A stretch of 64,000 bases of DNA from Streptomyces formicae (GCF_002556545.1 NZ_CP022685.1:9092001-9156000); one strand, 5' to 3'. Shown: positions 8,315-17,178, counted from the stretch's first letter. A program made the numbers and translations. Notes: generated by a model from the sequence alone, not told the origin.

Positions 8315-8350
8315 TGAGGTCCCGCCGTGCTCCGCCGCGGCGGGGCCTCA
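8315..8350. terminator. bidirectional hairpin terminator between the recombinase region and the lectin gene
   Basis: The arms TGAGGTCCCGCCG and CGGCGGGGCCTCA pair at 12 of 13 positions (the mismatch can form G-U) around a 10-base loop. It sits between converging units: tnp module/IS scrap on the plus strand and the lectin gene ending at 8371 on the minus strand. Confidence 0.7.
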
Positions 8351-8370
8351 ACTCATGCGCGATCCAGAGG

Positions 8371-8919
8371 TCACTTCCACTTGGCATGCAGGTTCAAGTG
8401 CGACCACAGCGAGACCTGGCTGCCGCGTTCATCCGCACCCCGATGGATCTTCAGGTCCTGCTTCTCCCACGGACCGAGCAAGGTGTAGCTGTAGTCCGAA
8501 TGCACGGGCTTCACGTAGAAGTCCTGGTTCTTCCGCCCGTTGCAGTTCCAGACGACGAGGCCCTGCCCCTTCTTGTACCTGCTGTGGGGAACATCCAGGC
8601 AGAGTCCCCTGTTGTCCCACGGACGGAGATTCCACCCGTACCCGCGCGGCCCCTGGGTCAGGCACCACTTCTCGTTGCCCTGCCCGCCGGACCACGGCCA
8701 CGTAATCACCTTGGCCCCCTTGTGGCTCCCACCCCCGACGTTCAGGTACACGGGCCCGCCCCCGCCGCTTGTCGAGAAGGTGTAGGCGTGGTTCGCGTTG
8801 CAGCGGACGGCCGCCGTACTCGTGGAATCATCGGTTTGCGCGACAACCGAGCCAGCCGGCAGCACGGCGGCGCCGATTGCGAGCGCGCCGAAGAGCGCGC
8901 CGAGGCGATGCTTCGCCAT
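8371..8919 (-). CDS. secreted ricin-type beta-trefoil lectin domain protein
   Basis: A 182-residue exported protein. A Sec signal peptide spans about residues 1-28 (MAKHRLGALFGALAIGAAVLPAGSVVA). The mature part shows lectin-like blocks with Cys and QxW-like endings: NEKWCLTQGPRGYGW, LCLDVPHSRYKKGQGLVVWN and QDFYVKPVHSDYSY. This suggests a single beta-trefoil that binds carbohydrate outside the cell. No catalytic domain is attached. A strong ribosome site (AAGGGGGACC) precedes the ATG. It lies inside the accessory island next to the nSTAND gene. The specific sugar cannot be judged. Confidence 0.65.
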   Translation of the reverse strand: MAKHRLGALFGALAIGAAVLPAGSVVAQTDDSTSTAAVRCNANHAYTFSTSGGGGPVYLNVGGGSHKGAKVITWPWSGGQGNEKWCLTQGPRGYGWNLRPWDNRGLCLDVPHSRYKKGQGLVVWNCNGRKNQDFYVKPVHSDYSYTLLGPWEKQDLKIHRGADERGSQVSLWSHLNLHAKWK

Positions 8920-9144
8920 AGGTCCCCCTTGGTTGATGCCGCCGGTCCGATTGACATGGGCGGCTCCGGCCTTGCACCACTGATTTCAGTGGCTGTCGCG
9001 TTGTTCAGCAGGCCCGATTCGTGGTGCTGAACAAAACTCTCTCCGCAGTACGTCACCGCTCGGGTTGGCCGGAGGTTCTCTTGTTGGCCTGTTCCGGAGC
9101 CCCGTACGTTGGCGATCGCGTGATCACCGATCGGGGGGCTTGTC

Positions 9145-12100
9145 ATGGGACGTCAGGAAAAACCGATCGATCCGGCTGCGGGGCCAGTACCCCGGTTCGC
9201 GCTCGACTTACGCAAGCTGCGTCAGGAGGCCGGAGGATTGCCCTACCGGGCGATGTCTCAGCGGGCGAACTACTCGGTGACCGCCCTATCCCAGGCCGCA
9301 GCGGGAGAGAGCCTGCCGTCGCTGGAGGTCACGCTGGCGTACGTACGCGCATGCGGCGGTGACCCGAGTGAGTGGGAACAGCGCTGGCACCAGGCCAGCC
9401 GCGAACAGGACCTGCAGAAATCCCCAGGCCGGGAGGAGAATGGACCCTACCCAGGGCTAACCCGGTTCGAGCCGGGAGACAGGGACTGCTTCTTCGGTCG
9501 CCAGGAGCTGACCGACACCCTCGTTCAACTCGTCCTCGCACACCGGATCACCGCGGTGCTTGGCCCATCCGGCAGCGGCAAGTCCTCCCTGCTGCGCGCA
9601 GGGCTCGTCCCGCGCCTCCAGCACCTGCCCGAGGCGGTGACAAGGCCGGTGGCGATCCGCATCTTCACCCCCGGTCCGCGCCCCCTGCACACCCACCGGG
9701 ACAGGTTCATCCCGGCACCGGGGCAAGGGGAAACCTGGCTGATCGTCGATCAGTTTGAAGAACTGTTCACCCTCCACCCTGCTCCGGAGGAGCAGGCGGC
9801 TTTCATCAACTTGCTGTTGTCCGCCCGGGAGGCCGACAGCAGGCTCCGGATCGTGCTGGGGGTACGGGCCGACTTCTACGGCCGCTGCCTGGAACACGAG
9901 GGCCTGGCCGCTGTCATCCGGCAGGCGAGCCTGCCCGTGGGGCCGATGACGGACGGGGAGTTGCGTGAGGCGATCGTCAAACCCGCCGCCGTAGCCGGGC
10001 TGATCGTCGAGCGGGCCCTGACCGAGCGTCTCATCGCCGAGGTGCGCGAGGAGCCGGGCGGTCTGCCCCTGCTGTCGCACGCTCTGCTGGAGACGTGGCG
10101 CCGCCGCCGCGGCCGCGCCCTGACCTTGCATGCCTACGAGGCCGCCGGCGGCATTCACGGCGCCATCGCCCAGACCGCAGAGGACCTGTACGCCGCGCTC
10201 TCGACGGACCAGCGGATCACTGCCCGCAGGATTCTGCTGCGGCTGATCACCCCTGGCCAGGGCGCACCGGACACCCGCTGCCCGGTGAACCGCTCCGCCC
10301 TTCAGGGACGGACGACCGACGCGGGCGAGACAGACACCGTGCTGGACCGGCTGACGCGCGCCCGACTGGTCACGCTGGACGAGGACACCGTCGACCTCGC
10401 CCACGAGGCACTGATCACCGCCTGGCCCCGGCTAGGCGCCTGGCTCAACGAGGACCGTGAGCGGCTGCTCCTGCACCGTCGCCTCCGACAGGACACCCAA
10501 ACGTGGGAGGAACTGGGAAAAGACTCCGGATCCCTGTACCGAGGGGTCCGTCTGGCAGAGGCGGAGGAGGCGTTCGACGGAACGGCGGCGGGCGAACTCG
10601 CCCTTGCGGAGGCCGAGTTCCTGGCGGCCGGACGGGCCGCCCGTGCGCGCGAACTCCGACGCCGACGGAGCTCGACGGCCTTTGTGGCCGCAATTGTGGT
10701 GCTCTCCTTGATAGTGGGAGTGGTGGCCTGGCAGCAGAACCGCGAGGGTGACCAGCGCCGCGCGGAGGCCACCTCCCGCCGCCTTGCGTCGCTCGCGGAG
10801 AACATGCGCGCCACCGACCCCAGGACTGCGATGCGGTTGAGCGCGGCGGCATGGCGGATCAAACCTACGGATGAGGCCAAGGCAGCGCTGCTGGGGGCGA
10901 CAACGCAGCGCGAGCAAGACGCGTTTGCCCTCCCGAGCGGACGGGACAACGACACGGTGTCGCTCAGCAAAGACGGACGGACGATTACCGCGGCCTCGGA
11001 GGCCGGTCGCCGAGTGGACGCCTGGGACGTGGCCAGCCATCGGCGCATCGGCGGGTTCCGCCTGTCCGAGGGGGAGAGGCCGGCGGGTCTCACCCCGGAC
11101 GGGCGGCAGCTGCTGATGCGAGGAGAGTACGGATGGCGGGTCCGTGATCTCTCCTCCGGGAAGTCGATTGGTGCGTCCGTCGTAGATCTCCACGTCGAGG
11201 AAGAAGACCTCTCCTCCACCCTCAGCGGGCGCATGGTGCTGATGGAGGGCGCCACATCGGTGAGGCTGTGGGACCTGCGGCAGGGGCGCATGGTGTTCCA
11301 GCGCAAGGGCGCCGATATCGGTAGCGTGGCGGTCAGCCGGGACGACCGGCACCTGGCCCTGTGCGACGGGCAGTCCCTGAAGGTGTGGGACGTCGGCCCG
11401 CAGCACCGACTGCGAACACTCCGCGCGGCGTTGTCCCGCGCCGCGTGCCGCAGCGACTCGCAACTACGCTTCGATCCACAGGGCAGGCTGCTGACCGTGG
11501 GAGAAAACATACGCGGCTACGACCTAGGTACGGGGAGGAAGGTGCTCCAGGTCGAGCACGAGGGACCGCTGAACGATGTCGAGTTCAGCTCTGACGGGCG
11601 GCTCGCCGTCGCCGTCGACAGCGAGGCGATCTTGCTGTGGCGGGTCCTGGCCGACGGATACGAGCTCGTGCACCAATTTCGCCTCTCCGGCGAGTCCGTC
11701 CAAGATCTGCGACTGGACCCGGAACAGCGCATGATCAGATATCTGGAGGGAGACGACGGCGCGATCACATCCGTGCGGACGTTGTTCCTGGGCGATGCCG
11801 TCGCCTCCTGGAGCCGCGCTTCCGTGGGGGCAGCCTTCAGCCCGGACGGCACGCAGCTCCTCACGGCTCGCGACGAGCGCGGGAGGGCGCGATTCGAGGT
11901 GCGGCCCACAGCCGGCGGTGGTCGGGCGGTGACACTGCCGTCGGCCGACTGCCACCCGAGCGAGGACTCCTGGGACTTCTGGTGCTGGCCCTCGTTGGCA
12001 TTCAGCGGCGACGGCCGATGGCTCGCATACGGGGCCGTTGCACTGGATAGGGAGGGCTTCCTTCTGCGCCCGCAACAGATCAAGGTGTGGGACCTGCGGA

Positions 12101-12888
12101 AGAACCGCCGGCGCGCGGACTTCGTCATCGGCGCGAAGGGATACGGCGCTCAGTCGATCGCGCTGAACACCCAGGGCACCTCCCTGCTCGCCCTCCGTCA
12201 GGAACCCGAGCCCGCCCTGGTGACGTGGAACGTACGGAACGGAACCAAGACGGTACACCCCGTGTGGGACGACGCCGACCCCCAGGACTGGAGTGACTAC
12301 CAGATGAGCCCTGGAAGCGGCGCCGTGGCGATGCGGCCGGACGGACGACGCCTCGCCACCGTTTTCGGGACCTTAGCCCTGCCATCAGGTCGCCGGGCCA
12401 AGGACGCCTCAGGGCCGTTGGTCACCAATGCCCTTGCCTACCCGCCCGACGGCGGGCAACTGGCCGTTGGCGAGGGCACAGGCCGGGTGACCCTGTACGA
12501 CGGCGACGCCACACGGCGCACGGCCTCCCTCCCCGGGACGCATTCAGGGCTGGACAGTGAGCTGGAGTCGGCGGACGCCCTCGCCTACTCCCACGACGGC
12601 AAGATCCTCGCCGTCGGCGGCGACGAAGGCACCGTCCGCCTCTGGGACGCCGCCTCCGGCCGTCCCCTCGGGGGCCCGCTGCCCAGCGCCGGAGACGCCG
12701 TCAAGGCGGTAGCGTTCAGCGAGGACGACAAGACCGTGCTCGTGGCCGGTGGAAATGTTCCCCTTCGCTCGTACGCCATCGACCCCGAGCGCGCCACCGA
12801 AACCGTCTGCGATCGCGCCCGCGGCGGATTGTCCCGCGCCGACTGGGAGGCGTACATTCCGGATGTGCCGTATCACGGCATCTGCTGA
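9145..12888 (+). CDS. HTH-nSTAND NTPase-WD40 repeat protein with a transmembrane segment and two TTA codons
   Basis: A 1247-residue signal-transduction NTPase. Residues about 15-85 form an XRE-like helix-turn-helix (RKLRQEAGGLPYRAMSQRAN). PYPGLTRFEPGDRDCFFGR opens the nSTAND1 domain at about 100. The P-loop GPSGSGKSS is near 140 and Walker B TWLIVDQFEELF near 198, and a winged-helix part follows to about 450. One transmembrane helix (FVAAIVVLSLIVGVVAW) lies near 513-530, and WD40 blades (VRLWD, KVWDL, AFSPDG, LAYSHDGK) fill about 590-1247. STAND proteins act as ligand-triggered switches, some in phage defence. Codons 22 and 1077 are TTA, which in Streptomyces makes translation depend on the bldA tRNA. 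Isolated in the island with no obvious effector gene. The ligand is unknown. Confidence 0.85.
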   Translation: MGRQEKPIDPAAGPVPRFALDLRKLRQEAGGLPYRAMSQRANYSVTALSQAAAGESLPSLEVTLAYVRACGGDPSEWEQRWHQASREQDLQKSPGREENGPYPGLTRFEPGDRDCFFGRQELTDTLVQLVLAHRITAVLGPSGSGKSSLLRAGLVPRLQHLPEAVTRPVAIRIFTPGPRPLHTHRDRFIPAPGQGETWLIVDQFEELFTLHPAPEEQAAFINLLLSAREADSRLRIVLGVRADFYGRCLEHEGLAAVIRQASLPVGPMTDGELREAIVKPAAVAGLIVERALTERLIAEVREEPGGLPLLSHALLETWRRRRGRALTLHAYEAAGGIHGAIAQTAEDLYAALSTDQRITARRILLRLITPGQGAPDTRCPVNRSALQGRTTDAGETDTVLDRLTRARLVTLDEDTVDLAHEALITAWPRLGAWLNEDRERLLLHRRLRQDTQTWEELGKDSGSLYRGVRLAEAEEAFDGTAAGELALAEAEFLAAGRAARARELRRRRSSTAFVAAIVVLSLIVGVVAWQQNREGDQRRAEATSRRLASLAENMRATDPRTAMRLSAAAWRIKPTDEAKAALLGATTQREQDAFALPSGRDNDTVSLSKDGRTITAASEAGRRVDAWDVASHRRIGGFRLSEGERPAGLTPDGRQLLMRGEYGWRVRDLSSGKSIGASVVDLHVEEEDLSSTLSGRMVLMEGATSVRLWDLRQGRMVFQRKGADIGSVAVSRDDRHLALCDGQSLKVWDVGPQHRLRTLRAALSRAACRSDSQLRFDPQGRLLTVGENIRGYDLGTGRKVLQVEHEGPLNDVEFSSDGRLAVAVDSEAILLWRVLADGYELVHQFRLSGESVQDLRLDPEQRMIRYLEGDDGAITSVRTLFLGDAVASWSRASVGAAFSPDGTQLLTARDERGRARFEVRPTAGGGRAVTLPSADCHPSEDSWDFWCWPSLAFSGDGRWLAYGAVALDREGFLLRPQQIKVWDLRKNRRRADFVIGAKGYGAQSIALNTQGTSLLALRQEPEPALVTWNVRNGTKTVHPVWDDADPQDWSDYQMSPGSGAVAMRPDGRRLATVFGTLALPSGRRAKDASGPLVTNALAYPPDGGQLAVGEGTGRVTLYDGDATRRTASLPGTHSGLDSELESADALAYSHDGKILAVGGDEGTVRLWDAASGRPLGGPLPSAGDAVKAVAFSEDDKTVLVAGGNVPLRSYAIDPERATETVCDRARGGLSRADWEAYIPDVPYHGIC

Positions 12889-12925
12889 AACGCTCAGTAA
12901 GCTTTTCAATTAACGACCGGGTGAA

Positions 12926-13603
12926 TCAACATGAAGGCCGTGGGCCGCCCGCGCCGACATGCTCCCCGGGGGTCCCCGATGTACTCCCGAGCGGGATGGT
13001 GGCAAGCCGTTCCCAGGTGATCGTCTTAGCCGGGCTATTGGCCGTGACGTCGACGAGCTGCACTTCGGTGACGTGCAGCGAGGCGTGACTGGGGCGGACC
13101 CGGCGCAGGAGCCGCTGGGCATCGTCCGAGGACACAGCCCCGGACGCGTAGGCGACCGTGAGGTGCTGGACTCCCCACGGATAGCGGACCGCTTCATCGC
13201 CGCGGACCGCGCGAATCGCCTCACGGACGGCGCGGTGCAGGGCCACGATGCCGTCGTCCGGATGGAGGTCCGCGATCACGCCGCTGTGGTAGCTGAGCAG
13301 CGAGCCGACCTGTACCTCGAAGGGCGAGAAGTCCGCCAATCGCGCGCCGAGTTCAGCCACAAGGGCGTCACGCTCACCCTGCGAGATGAGAGCAGCGGAT
13401 CGGTCAGTGATTTGATCGAGGGTGATATGCAGCCAATGAGGAGGAACTGGGGCAACCGCGAATCCCTTCAACGCCTCGTGCGCGCTGGTGACCAACCTCG
13501 TGAGCGCGCGGTCGCGATCAGGACCCACGCATAGATACACGTGCAAGAGAGTGGAGCCCTCAGGCCACAAGCTGTCGGCGCGCTTGAAGACGAACGGCCT
13601 CAC
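12926..13603 (-). CDS. 2H phosphoesterase / 2'-5' RNA ligase family protein
   Basis: The two signature histidine motifs of the 2H superfamily are present: HWLHITLDQ (about residue 55) and QHLTVAYAS (about 150), within a duplicated beta-alpha fold of about 190 residues. Members hydrolyse 2'-5' or cyclic phosphodiester bonds in RNA or nucleotides. I chose the GTG at 13603 because it overlaps the stop of the upstream ORF (GTGA), although the frame extends to a GTG at 13636. It is the last gene of a minus-strand operon whose first member is frameshifted. The C-terminal 25 residues are Gly/Pro-rich and probably disordered. The exact substrate is unknown. Confidence 0.8.
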   Translation of the reverse strand: MRPFVFKRADSLWPEGSTLLHVYLCVGPDRDRALTRLVTSAHEALKGFAVAPVPPHWLHITLDQITDRSAALISQGERDALVAELGARLADFSPFEVQVGSLLSYHSGVIADLHPDDGIVALHRAVREAIRAVRGDEAVRYPWGVQHLTVAYASGAVSSDDAQRLLRRVRPSHASLHVTEVQLVDVTANSPAKTITWERLATIPLGSTSGTPGEHVGAGGPRPSC

Positions 13604-14028
13604 GACCCAGCGCCCCTCAGTGCATTTCCGGCCCACCTGCGCGGCAGCAGCGTCGGAATTGATCCATCAGAACAGCCCCTCGCGCCTGAATGTCTTCCGA
13701 GTCGATCACAGGCTGAGGCCGAACGACGAGTCGCCGTGCCTGACGTGCCTGAGACTCGTGTGCCCCGCTTCACCAGAGGTTCTACGCGCCACCTATTGAT
13801 AACGACGGAGACGTGGAACCACTGCTCGGCGACGTCGGCGGGCGGCCGCACCGGTCCACGGCCTTCGGTCGTCGCCAGGATCTCGGCGATCCCGAGGACG
13901 CGCCGGTACCGCTCGCGGTCCTCGGCCCCGTCCGTCAGGACGGCGCCCATCTCGCCGACGGCACGCAACTCCCGTGTCAGGGCGAGGAGTTCCGGAGTGG
14001 GCTCGCGTTCCGGAGGAGCGCCGGTCAC
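13600..14028 (-). CDS. hypothetical protein, 142 aa, operon partner of the 2H phosphoesterase
   Basis: The N-terminal ~75 residues look like a genuine helical protein (TPELLALTRELRAVGEMGAV, RERYRRVLGIAEILATTEG). The rest is Arg/Ser/Gly-rich and less convincing. The GTG start overlaps the stop of the upstream, frameshifted ORF, and its own TGA overlaps the GTG of the 2H gene, so coupling supports the frame at both ends. I recognise no family. A frameshift or small rearrangement near 13800 that changed the C-terminal half is possible. Confidence 0.45.
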   Translation of the reverse strand: MTGAPPEREPTPELLALTRELRAVGEMGAVLTDGAEDRERYRRVLGIAEILATTEGRGPVRPPADVAEQWFHVSVVINRWRVEPLVKRGTRVSGTSGTATRRSASACDRLGRHSGARGCSDGSIPTLLPRRWAGNALRGAGS

Positions 14029-14520
14029 CGGGGCACGCTCCGGGCCTCGGACCAGTAGGTCTCGTACTGCTCCAGGAAGGTCTGCCACCACTTGGCGTCG
14101 CTCTCGGAGTTCAGGCGCAGCAGCGGGGAGGCGTCCGCGGACTTCTTGTACATGTAGACCTGGACGTCCATCCGCTGGTCCCGCTCCCCGGCGTCGATGA
14201 CGATGAAGCCGCTCGATGCGCTGGGAGAACCGGATCCCGGAGGAGTCCGCGACGGCCAGGCGCCGATGGATCCTGCCCAGTTCCCGCTCGACGGACCGCG
14301 AGGAGTCCACCCGGTCGACGAACGCGTCGATCGCGATCAGGGCGAGCATGGCGGATATCAGCTGGGAGTCGGAGTACTCGACGCCCGGCAGCTCTATCTG
14401 CAACGCGCCCAGGGTGGCGAGGCAACGGGGGCCGCACTCTAGCGACACGGTACGGGCAACAGCCCCTGTGGTCAGCGGAGTTCGTGTGAAAGGGTGTGGC
14501 CATCGGTACGCGGCGCCCAC
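14025..14520 (-). pseudogene. frameshifted regulator-like gene with a DUF5919-like C-terminus
   Basis: Two minus-strand frames join into one plausible protein. The first reads VEYSDSQLISAMLALIAIDA and RELGRIHRRLAVADSSGIRF, then QRIER at about 14212. After a missing base the second continues FIVIDAGERDQRMDVQVYMY, then SPLLRLNSESDAKWW and EQYETYWSEARSVPR to a TGA at 14025. The C-terminal part resembles the phosphodiesterase-like end of DUF5919-type Streptomyces regulators. The TGA overlaps the next gene's GTG. A single-base deletion explains the break; a sequencing error cannot be excluded. The start is uncertain. Confidence 0.5.
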
Positions 14521-14548
14521 CGGGGCGTGGTGGTGAGAGGGGCGAGAG

Positions 14549-15346
14549 TTGAGTCAGGGCGGGCTCCACGCGGAGGACATCGACACCAGCAAGCCGCATC
14601 CCGCGCGGATCTACGACTACCTCCTCGGCGGCAAGGACAACTACGAGGTGGACCAGCGCGCCGGTGACGAACTCGCCGCCGCCGCGCCCGAGGTGCGCAT
14701 CGGAGTCAGGGCCAACCGCGAGTTCATGGGGCGCGCCGTCCGCCACGTCACCGGCGCGGGCGTCCGCCAGATCCTCGACATCGGCACCGGCCTGCCCACG
14801 TCGCCGAACGTGCACGAGATCGCCAAGGAGACGGTGCCGGACGCCCGCGTCGCCTACATCGACAACGACCCGATCGTGAACACGCACGCCGAGGTGCTGC
14901 TCGACGGCGTCGGCGGAACCAGCAGCGTGCTGGCCGATCTGCGCGACCCGCGAGGCGTCGTGGACCATCCCGACGTCCGCCGCGTCATCGACTTCGACGA
15001 GCCCGTGGCCCTGTTCCTCGTGGCCGTCGTCCACTTCCTCACCGACGCGGAGCGGCCCGAGCGGATCGTCGCCACCCTGCGCGACGCGCTGGCGCCCGGC
15101 AGCTTCCTGGTGCTCTCGCACGCCACGGGCGACTTCGCCGACCGCAGCGACGCCCAGGCCGTCTACAACCAGGCGACCGCCACGCTGAACCTGCGCTCCC
15201 GGGCCAGGGTCGAGCGGTTCTTCGACGGCTTCGAGCTGGTCGATCCCGGCCTGGTCCAGGTCCCGTTCTGGCGCCCGGAGGGCAGCCCGGCGGCGAGGTC
15301 CGGTGAGATCGGCATCTACGGAGGCGTCGCACGCAAGCTCGACTGA
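14549..15346 (+). CDS. SAM-dependent methyltransferase, SAV2177/PF04672 family
   Basis: A 265-residue protein of the actinobacterial Methyltransf_19 family. Characteristic features are the N-terminal DTSKPHPARIYDYLLGGKDNYEVD block, the SAM-binding ILDIGTGLPTSPNVHE (about residue 73), and the AYIDNDPIVNTHAE acidic loop. The substrate is not known for this large, paralogue-rich family. Translation probably starts at a TTG preceded by a GAGAGGGGCGAGAG-type ribosome site. The 3' end overlaps the converging MFS gene by 31 bases. Confidence 0.85.
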   Translation: MSQGGLHAEDIDTSKPHPARIYDYLLGGKDNYEVDQRAGDELAAAAPEVRIGVRANREFMGRAVRHVTGAGVRQILDIGTGLPTSPNVHEIAKETVPDARVAYIDNDPIVNTHAEVLLDGVGGTSSVLADLRDPRGVVDHPDVRRVIDFDEPVALFLVAVVHFLTDAERPERIVATLRDALAPGSFLVLSHATGDFADRSDAQAVYNQATATLNLRSRARVERFFDGFELVDPGLVQVPFWRPEGSPAARSGEIGIYGGVARKLD

Positions 15347-16623
15347 GCTGTCGGTCTGTCACGTGTGAACGCCCACAGCACGAGCCCCAGACCACTGAAC
15401 CCGGCGCCCAGCCCGCAGACCGCGCCCCACCCCGCCGCCGTGTACAGCGAGGTCGCGGCGATGGCGCCGGTGGCGCTGCCGATCGAGTAGAAGACCATGT
15501 ATCCGCCGATGATCCGGCTGCCCGCGTCCGGGTGCAGCGCGTAGATCAACGTCTGGTTGGTGACGTGGACGGCCTGTACGGCGAGGTCGAGCAGGACCAC
15601 CCCGAGGAAGAGGGCCCAGAGCGAGCCGCGGGTGAAGGCAAGCGGCAGCCATGACGCGGCGAGCAGCGCCAGGGCGATGCCGGTCGTCCGCTGCGAGAGG
15701 CCCCGGTCGTTGAGGCGGCCCGCCGCGCTCGCGGCCAGGGCGCCCGCGACGCCGATGAGGCCGAGGGCCCCGATCGCGCTGTGGGAGAAGGAGTACGGGG
15801 CCTCGCTGAGCGGCAGTGCGACGCTGCTCCACAGCGTGCTGAAGGAGGCGAAGATCAGCAGACCGAACAGGGCCCTGAGCCGGAGCAGCCGCTCCCGTGC
15901 GAACAGGGTGACGGTGGAGCGCAGGAGCTGTCCGTAGCGCAGGTCCGTGGTCGGCGGGGCGTCATCGCGGCGCGGCAGCACCCGGTACAGGACCAGGGCG
16001 AGCAGCGTGGTGAGAGACGCGGAGGCGAGGTAGACGGAGCGCCAGCCCGCGAGGTCGGCGAGGACGCCGGACACGGTGCGGGCGAGCAGGATGCCGATGA
16101 CCACGCCGCTGGTGACCGTCCCGACGACGCGGCCGCGCCCTGCGGTGGGGGCCAGCGATGCCGCGAAGGCGAGCAGGGTCTGGGTGACGACCGCGAGGAG
16201 TCCCGTCGCGGCCATGCCCGCGAGCAGGACCGCGGCCGTGCGGGCGGTGGCGACCAGGGCCAACGCCACGACCAGGACCAGCAGTTGGGCCACGACGAGC
16301 CGTCTGCGGTCGGCCACGTCACCCAGCGGTACGAGGAAGAAGAGGCCGAGTCCGTAGCCGACGTGCGTGAGGGTGACGACGCTGCCGACGAGCGCCGGGC
16401 TCATGCCGAGGTCGTGTCCGATGGTCACCAGGAGCGGCTGGGAGAAGTAGACGTTGGCCACCGCCGCGCCGCAGGCGACGGCGAAGAGCAGGACGATGCC
16501 GCGCGACAGGGCGCTTCGGGGCGGCAGGGGGACGGCTGGCGGCGGGGCGGCGCCTGGCGGCTGCGGTCCGTCGCCCGCCTCGGTATGTCCTCTCGCCACC
16601 TCGCAGTTGCCGGGCATCGGCAT
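15316..16623 (-). CDS. MFS transporter, drug/metabolite exporter
   Basis: A 435-residue major facilitator with about 12 hydrophobic helices after a 35-residue Pro-rich N-terminus. The loop 2-3 signature appears as PLGDVADRRRLV at about residue 95. It resembles YnfM/NepI-type exporters, so proton-driven efflux of a small organic compound is likely. The ATG at 16623 follows GGGAGGG. It is transcribed divergently from an HxlR regulator, with a long inverted repeat between them that probably controls both. The stop lies inside the end of the converging methyltransferase gene. Confidence 0.85.
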   Translation of the reverse strand: MPMPGNCEVARGHTEAGDGPQPPGAAPPPAVPLPPRSALSRGIVLLFAVACGAAVANVYFSQPLLVTIGHDLGMSPALVGSVVTLTHVGYGLGLFFLVPLGDVADRRRLVVAQLLVLVVALALVATARTAAVLLAGMAATGLLAVVTQTLLAFAASLAPTAGRGRVVGTVTSGVVIGILLARTVSGVLADLAGWRSVYLASASLTTLLALVLYRVLPRRDDAPPTTDLRYGQLLRSTVTLFARERLLRLRALFGLLIFASFSTLWSSVALPLSEAPYSFSHSAIGALGLIGVAGALAASAAGRLNDRGLSQRTTGIALALLAASWLPLAFTRGSLWALFLGVVLLDLAVQAVHVTNQTLIYALHPDAGSRIIGGYMVFYSIGSATGAIAATSLYTAAGWGAVCGLGAGFSGLGLVLWAFTRDRPTAQSSLRATPP

Positions 16624-16642
16624 CCCTCCCACACGTTCGCAT

Positions 16643-16703
16643 TCTGGTTGCAACTTGCTACCGATGGCGACCGTAGCCCTCCTGGTAGCATGTTGCAACC
16701 AGA
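16643..16703. promoter_or_regulatory. HxlR-type operator, 20-bp inverted repeat
   Basis: The left arm TCTGGTTGCAACTTGCTACC (16643-16662) and right arm GGTAGCATGTTGCAACCAGA (16684-16703) are reverse complements at 19 of 20 positions, separated by 21 bases. Each arm contains the self-complementary core GTTGCAAC. It lies between the divergent MFS and HxlR starts, so it is the obvious binding site for the HxlR protein. Confidence 0.85.
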
Positions 16704-16725
16704 TCGGGAGTGGAAGGCGGACGCC

Positions 16726-17178
16726 ATGGTGACCAGGACGCGGTTCGACGACAGCGCATGCCCCGTCGCCCGGTCGGTGGACGCGATCGGCGACTGGTGG
16801 TCGCTGCTGATCGTGCGGGACGCCTTCGACGGAAGCAGGCGCTTCGGGGAGTTCCAGCGCAGCCTCGGGGTCGCGAAGAACATCCTCACCGCGCGGCTGC
16901 GCTCCCTGGTCGCGGGCGGGGTCCTCGCGTCCGTCCCCGCGTCGGACGGCAGCGCCTACCGCGAGTACGTACTGACGGAGAAGGGCAAGGAGCTCTTCCC
17001 CGTCATCGTGGCGCTGCGGCAGTGGGGCGAGCGGAACTTCTTCACCCCGGGGGAGCCGCACTCGGAGCTGGTCGACCGCCGCGAGGGAGAGCGCCTGCGC
17101 CCCCTGGAGGTCCTGGCCGCGGACGGTCGGCGCCTGGACCCGGGCGACACCGCCGTGCACAAGGTCCCCGCTCCCTGA
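16726..17178 (+). CDS. HxlR family winged-helix transcriptional regulator
   Basis: A 150-residue protein with the HxlR (MarR-like) fold: conserved Cys in SACPVARSVDAIGDWWSLLI, recognition region FGEFQRSLGVAKNILTARLR and wing YREYVLTEKGKELFPV. HxlR proteins bind as dimers and often sense reactive electrophiles or oxidants through an N-terminal Cys, present here at about residue 11. The ATG follows a GGAAGG ribosome site. It is divergent from the MFS exporter with a near-perfect 20-bp inverted repeat in between, so it probably represses both. Confidence 0.9.
   Translation: MVTRTRFDDSACPVARSVDAIGDWWSLLIVRDAFDGSRRFGEFQRSLGVAKNILTARLRSLVAGGVLASVPASDGSAYREYVLTEKGKELFPVIVALRQWGERNFFTPGEPHSELVDRREGERLRPLEVLAADGRRLDPGDTAVHKVPAP

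Noticed and set aside
13813..14489. Plus-strand frames (81 and 171 codons) across the decayed operon
   Set aside because: They oppose the better-supported minus-strand frames, which are joined by GTGA overlaps and show a recognisable domain end.
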